Origin: Moraxellaceae bacterium
GTDB taxonomy: Bacteria; Pseudomonadota; Gammaproteobacteria; Pseudomonadales; UBA3067
Length of the DNA stretch: 7,456 nt
NCBI GenBank assembly: GCA_002401525.1
Contig: NVTH01000134.1
Location: forward strand, 1-7,456
Reading direction: 5' to 3'
Of the stretch, positions 6,702 to 7,456 are shown in pieces (position 1 is the first letter of the stretch; every line of letters begins with the position of its first letter). Below the pieces are notes generated by a model. The model saw only the letters and a program-made list of their open reading frames with translations, ran no database searches and had not been told where the DNA came from. Made by a program: the position numbers and the translations under genes.

Positions 6702-7456
6702 GTGAATGATGTAGAAGAGGGTTTTGGGTCGCCACTGTTTAATCGAGTGGTGATTATTGGTTTGGGCTTGATCGGTAGTTCTTTGGCAAGAGCGATGCGT
6801 CAACGTCGGCTGTGTAATGAGATCGTCGGTTGTGCGCGCAGTGACGCAACTCTGGATCTAGGATTAGAATTGGGTGTGATCGATCGCGCGGAAAAAGACC
6901 CTGCAAAGGCTGTGCAAAATGCCGATTTGATCATGCTAGCGATGCCCATTGGTGCGACGGGTAAAGTGTTAGACCAAATCGCAAATCATGTCTCGCCTGA
7001 GACAGTTATCACTGACGCGGGAAGTGTGAAAGGCAGCGTCATTGAGGCGGCAAGAAAGTCGTTTGGAGTGGTGCCGCCGCGGTTTATTCCCGGACATCCG
7101 ATTGCCGGTTCGGAGCGTAGCGGTGTGGAGGCCGGTCATGCGGATCTCTATGTGAACCATAAAGTGATATTGACACCGTTGGATAGCGCTGATGCTGATG
7201 CGGTGGAGTTAGTGTCGTTGCTTTGGCGGTCGGTTGGCGCTGAAGTGGTCATTATGGATGCCGATTACCATGACCAGGTTTTGGCTGCTACAAGCCACTT
7301 GCCTCATTTGCTGGCCTTTTCTTTAGTGGATACGCTCGCGGGAGAAGAAGGCAAGCGAGAGATTTTTAATTATGCGGCAGGGGGATTCCGTGATTTTACC
7401 CGCATAGCGTCCAGTGATCCGGTGATGTGGCGAGATATCTTTCTCGCCAATCGAGA
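6702..7456 (+). CDS. tyrA: Prephenate/arogenate (cyclohexadienyl) dehydrogenase, 5' part; possibly fused to AroA downstream
   Basis: TyrA oxidatively decarboxylates prephenate to 4-hydroxyphenylpyruvate, or arogenate to tyrosine, using NAD(P). The frame is open from a GTG at 6702 to the window edge (251 full codons); the 3' end is missing. The N-terminal Rossmann fold shows GLGLIGSS at 20-27. Then come VGCARS at the end of the second strand (42-47), ITDAGSVKGS, and GHPIAGSERSGV with the family's catalytic His at 132. SHLPH follows at 198-202, and the visible part ends at NYAAGGFRDFTRIASSDPVMW. There is no N-terminal chorismate mutase domain, unlike enteric TyrA. In Pseudomonas and relatives this gene is fused in frame to aroA (EPSP synthase), giving about 750 residues; that part would lie beyond the window. 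The first in-frame ATG (codon 32) would remove the nucleotide-binding loop, so GTG is the start. Confidence 0.95.
   Translation, partial: MNDVEEGFGSPLFNRVVIIGLGLIGSSLARAMRQRRLCNEIVGCARSDATLDLGLELGVIDRAEKDPAKAVQNADLIMLAMPIGATGKVLDQIANHVSPETVITDAGSVKGSVIEAARKSFGVVPPRFIPGHPIAGSERSGVEAGHADLYVNHKVILTPLDSADADAVELVSLLWRSVGAEVVIMDADYHDQVLAATSHLPHLLAFSLVDTLAGEEGKREIFNYAAGGFRDFTRIASSDPVMWRDIFLANR

Noticed and set aside
6969..7160. Minus-strand 63-codon frame inside tyrA
   Set aside because: It is antisense to conserved TyrA motifs including GHPIAGSERSGV.

Overview
The window is a stretch of bacterial chromosome carrying five genes, all on the + strand: gyrA, serC, pheA, hisC and the 5' part of tyrA. 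The order gyrA-serC-pheA-hisC-tyrA is the arrangement I know from Pseudomonas and related Gammaproteobacteria. The protein sequences agree: GyrA has Thr at position 83 as in Pseudomonas, PheA is a chorismate mutase/prephenate dehydratase/ACT fusion, and TyrA is of the free-standing or AroA-fused type rather than the enteric mutase-dehydrogenase type. Base composition is moderate and the non-coding DNA is AT-rich. This suggests a non-Pseudomonas relative, for example a marine or Cellvibrionales-like gammaproteobacterium; that placement is inference.

Layout. Positions 1-353 hold no gene I can recognise and probably contain the gyrA promoter; the best candidate is an extended -10 at 256-264. gyrA (354-3077) encodes the DNA gyrase A subunit and ends in a long acidic, repeat-bearing tail. 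After 55 bp comes serC (3133-4221), phosphoserine aminotransferase. After another 37 bp comes pheA (4259-5401). A 109 bp gap then leads to hisC, whose true start is at 5511 (5511-6608). After 93 bp tyrA begins at a GTG at 6702 and runs off the right edge.

How the genes work together. PheA converts chorismate through prephenate to phenylpyruvate. TyrA oxidises prephenate or arogenate towards tyrosine. The HisC-family aminotransferase can plausibly transaminate the aromatic keto acids as well as, or instead of, histidinol phosphate. SerC supplies serine and also serves the pyridoxal phosphate pathway; both SerC and HisC need that cofactor. I see no convincing intrinsic terminator between any of the genes, so partial read-through along the cluster is possible.

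I found no mobile element, CRISPR array, RNA gene or evidence of a new system; this is an ordinary core region. The points most worth checking are a roughly 15-residue insertion in the prephenate dehydratase domain, a four-codon ORF overlapping the pheA start by ATGA, the repeat-grown acidic tail of GyrA, the HisC substrate question, and whether tyrA continues into aroA beyond the window.
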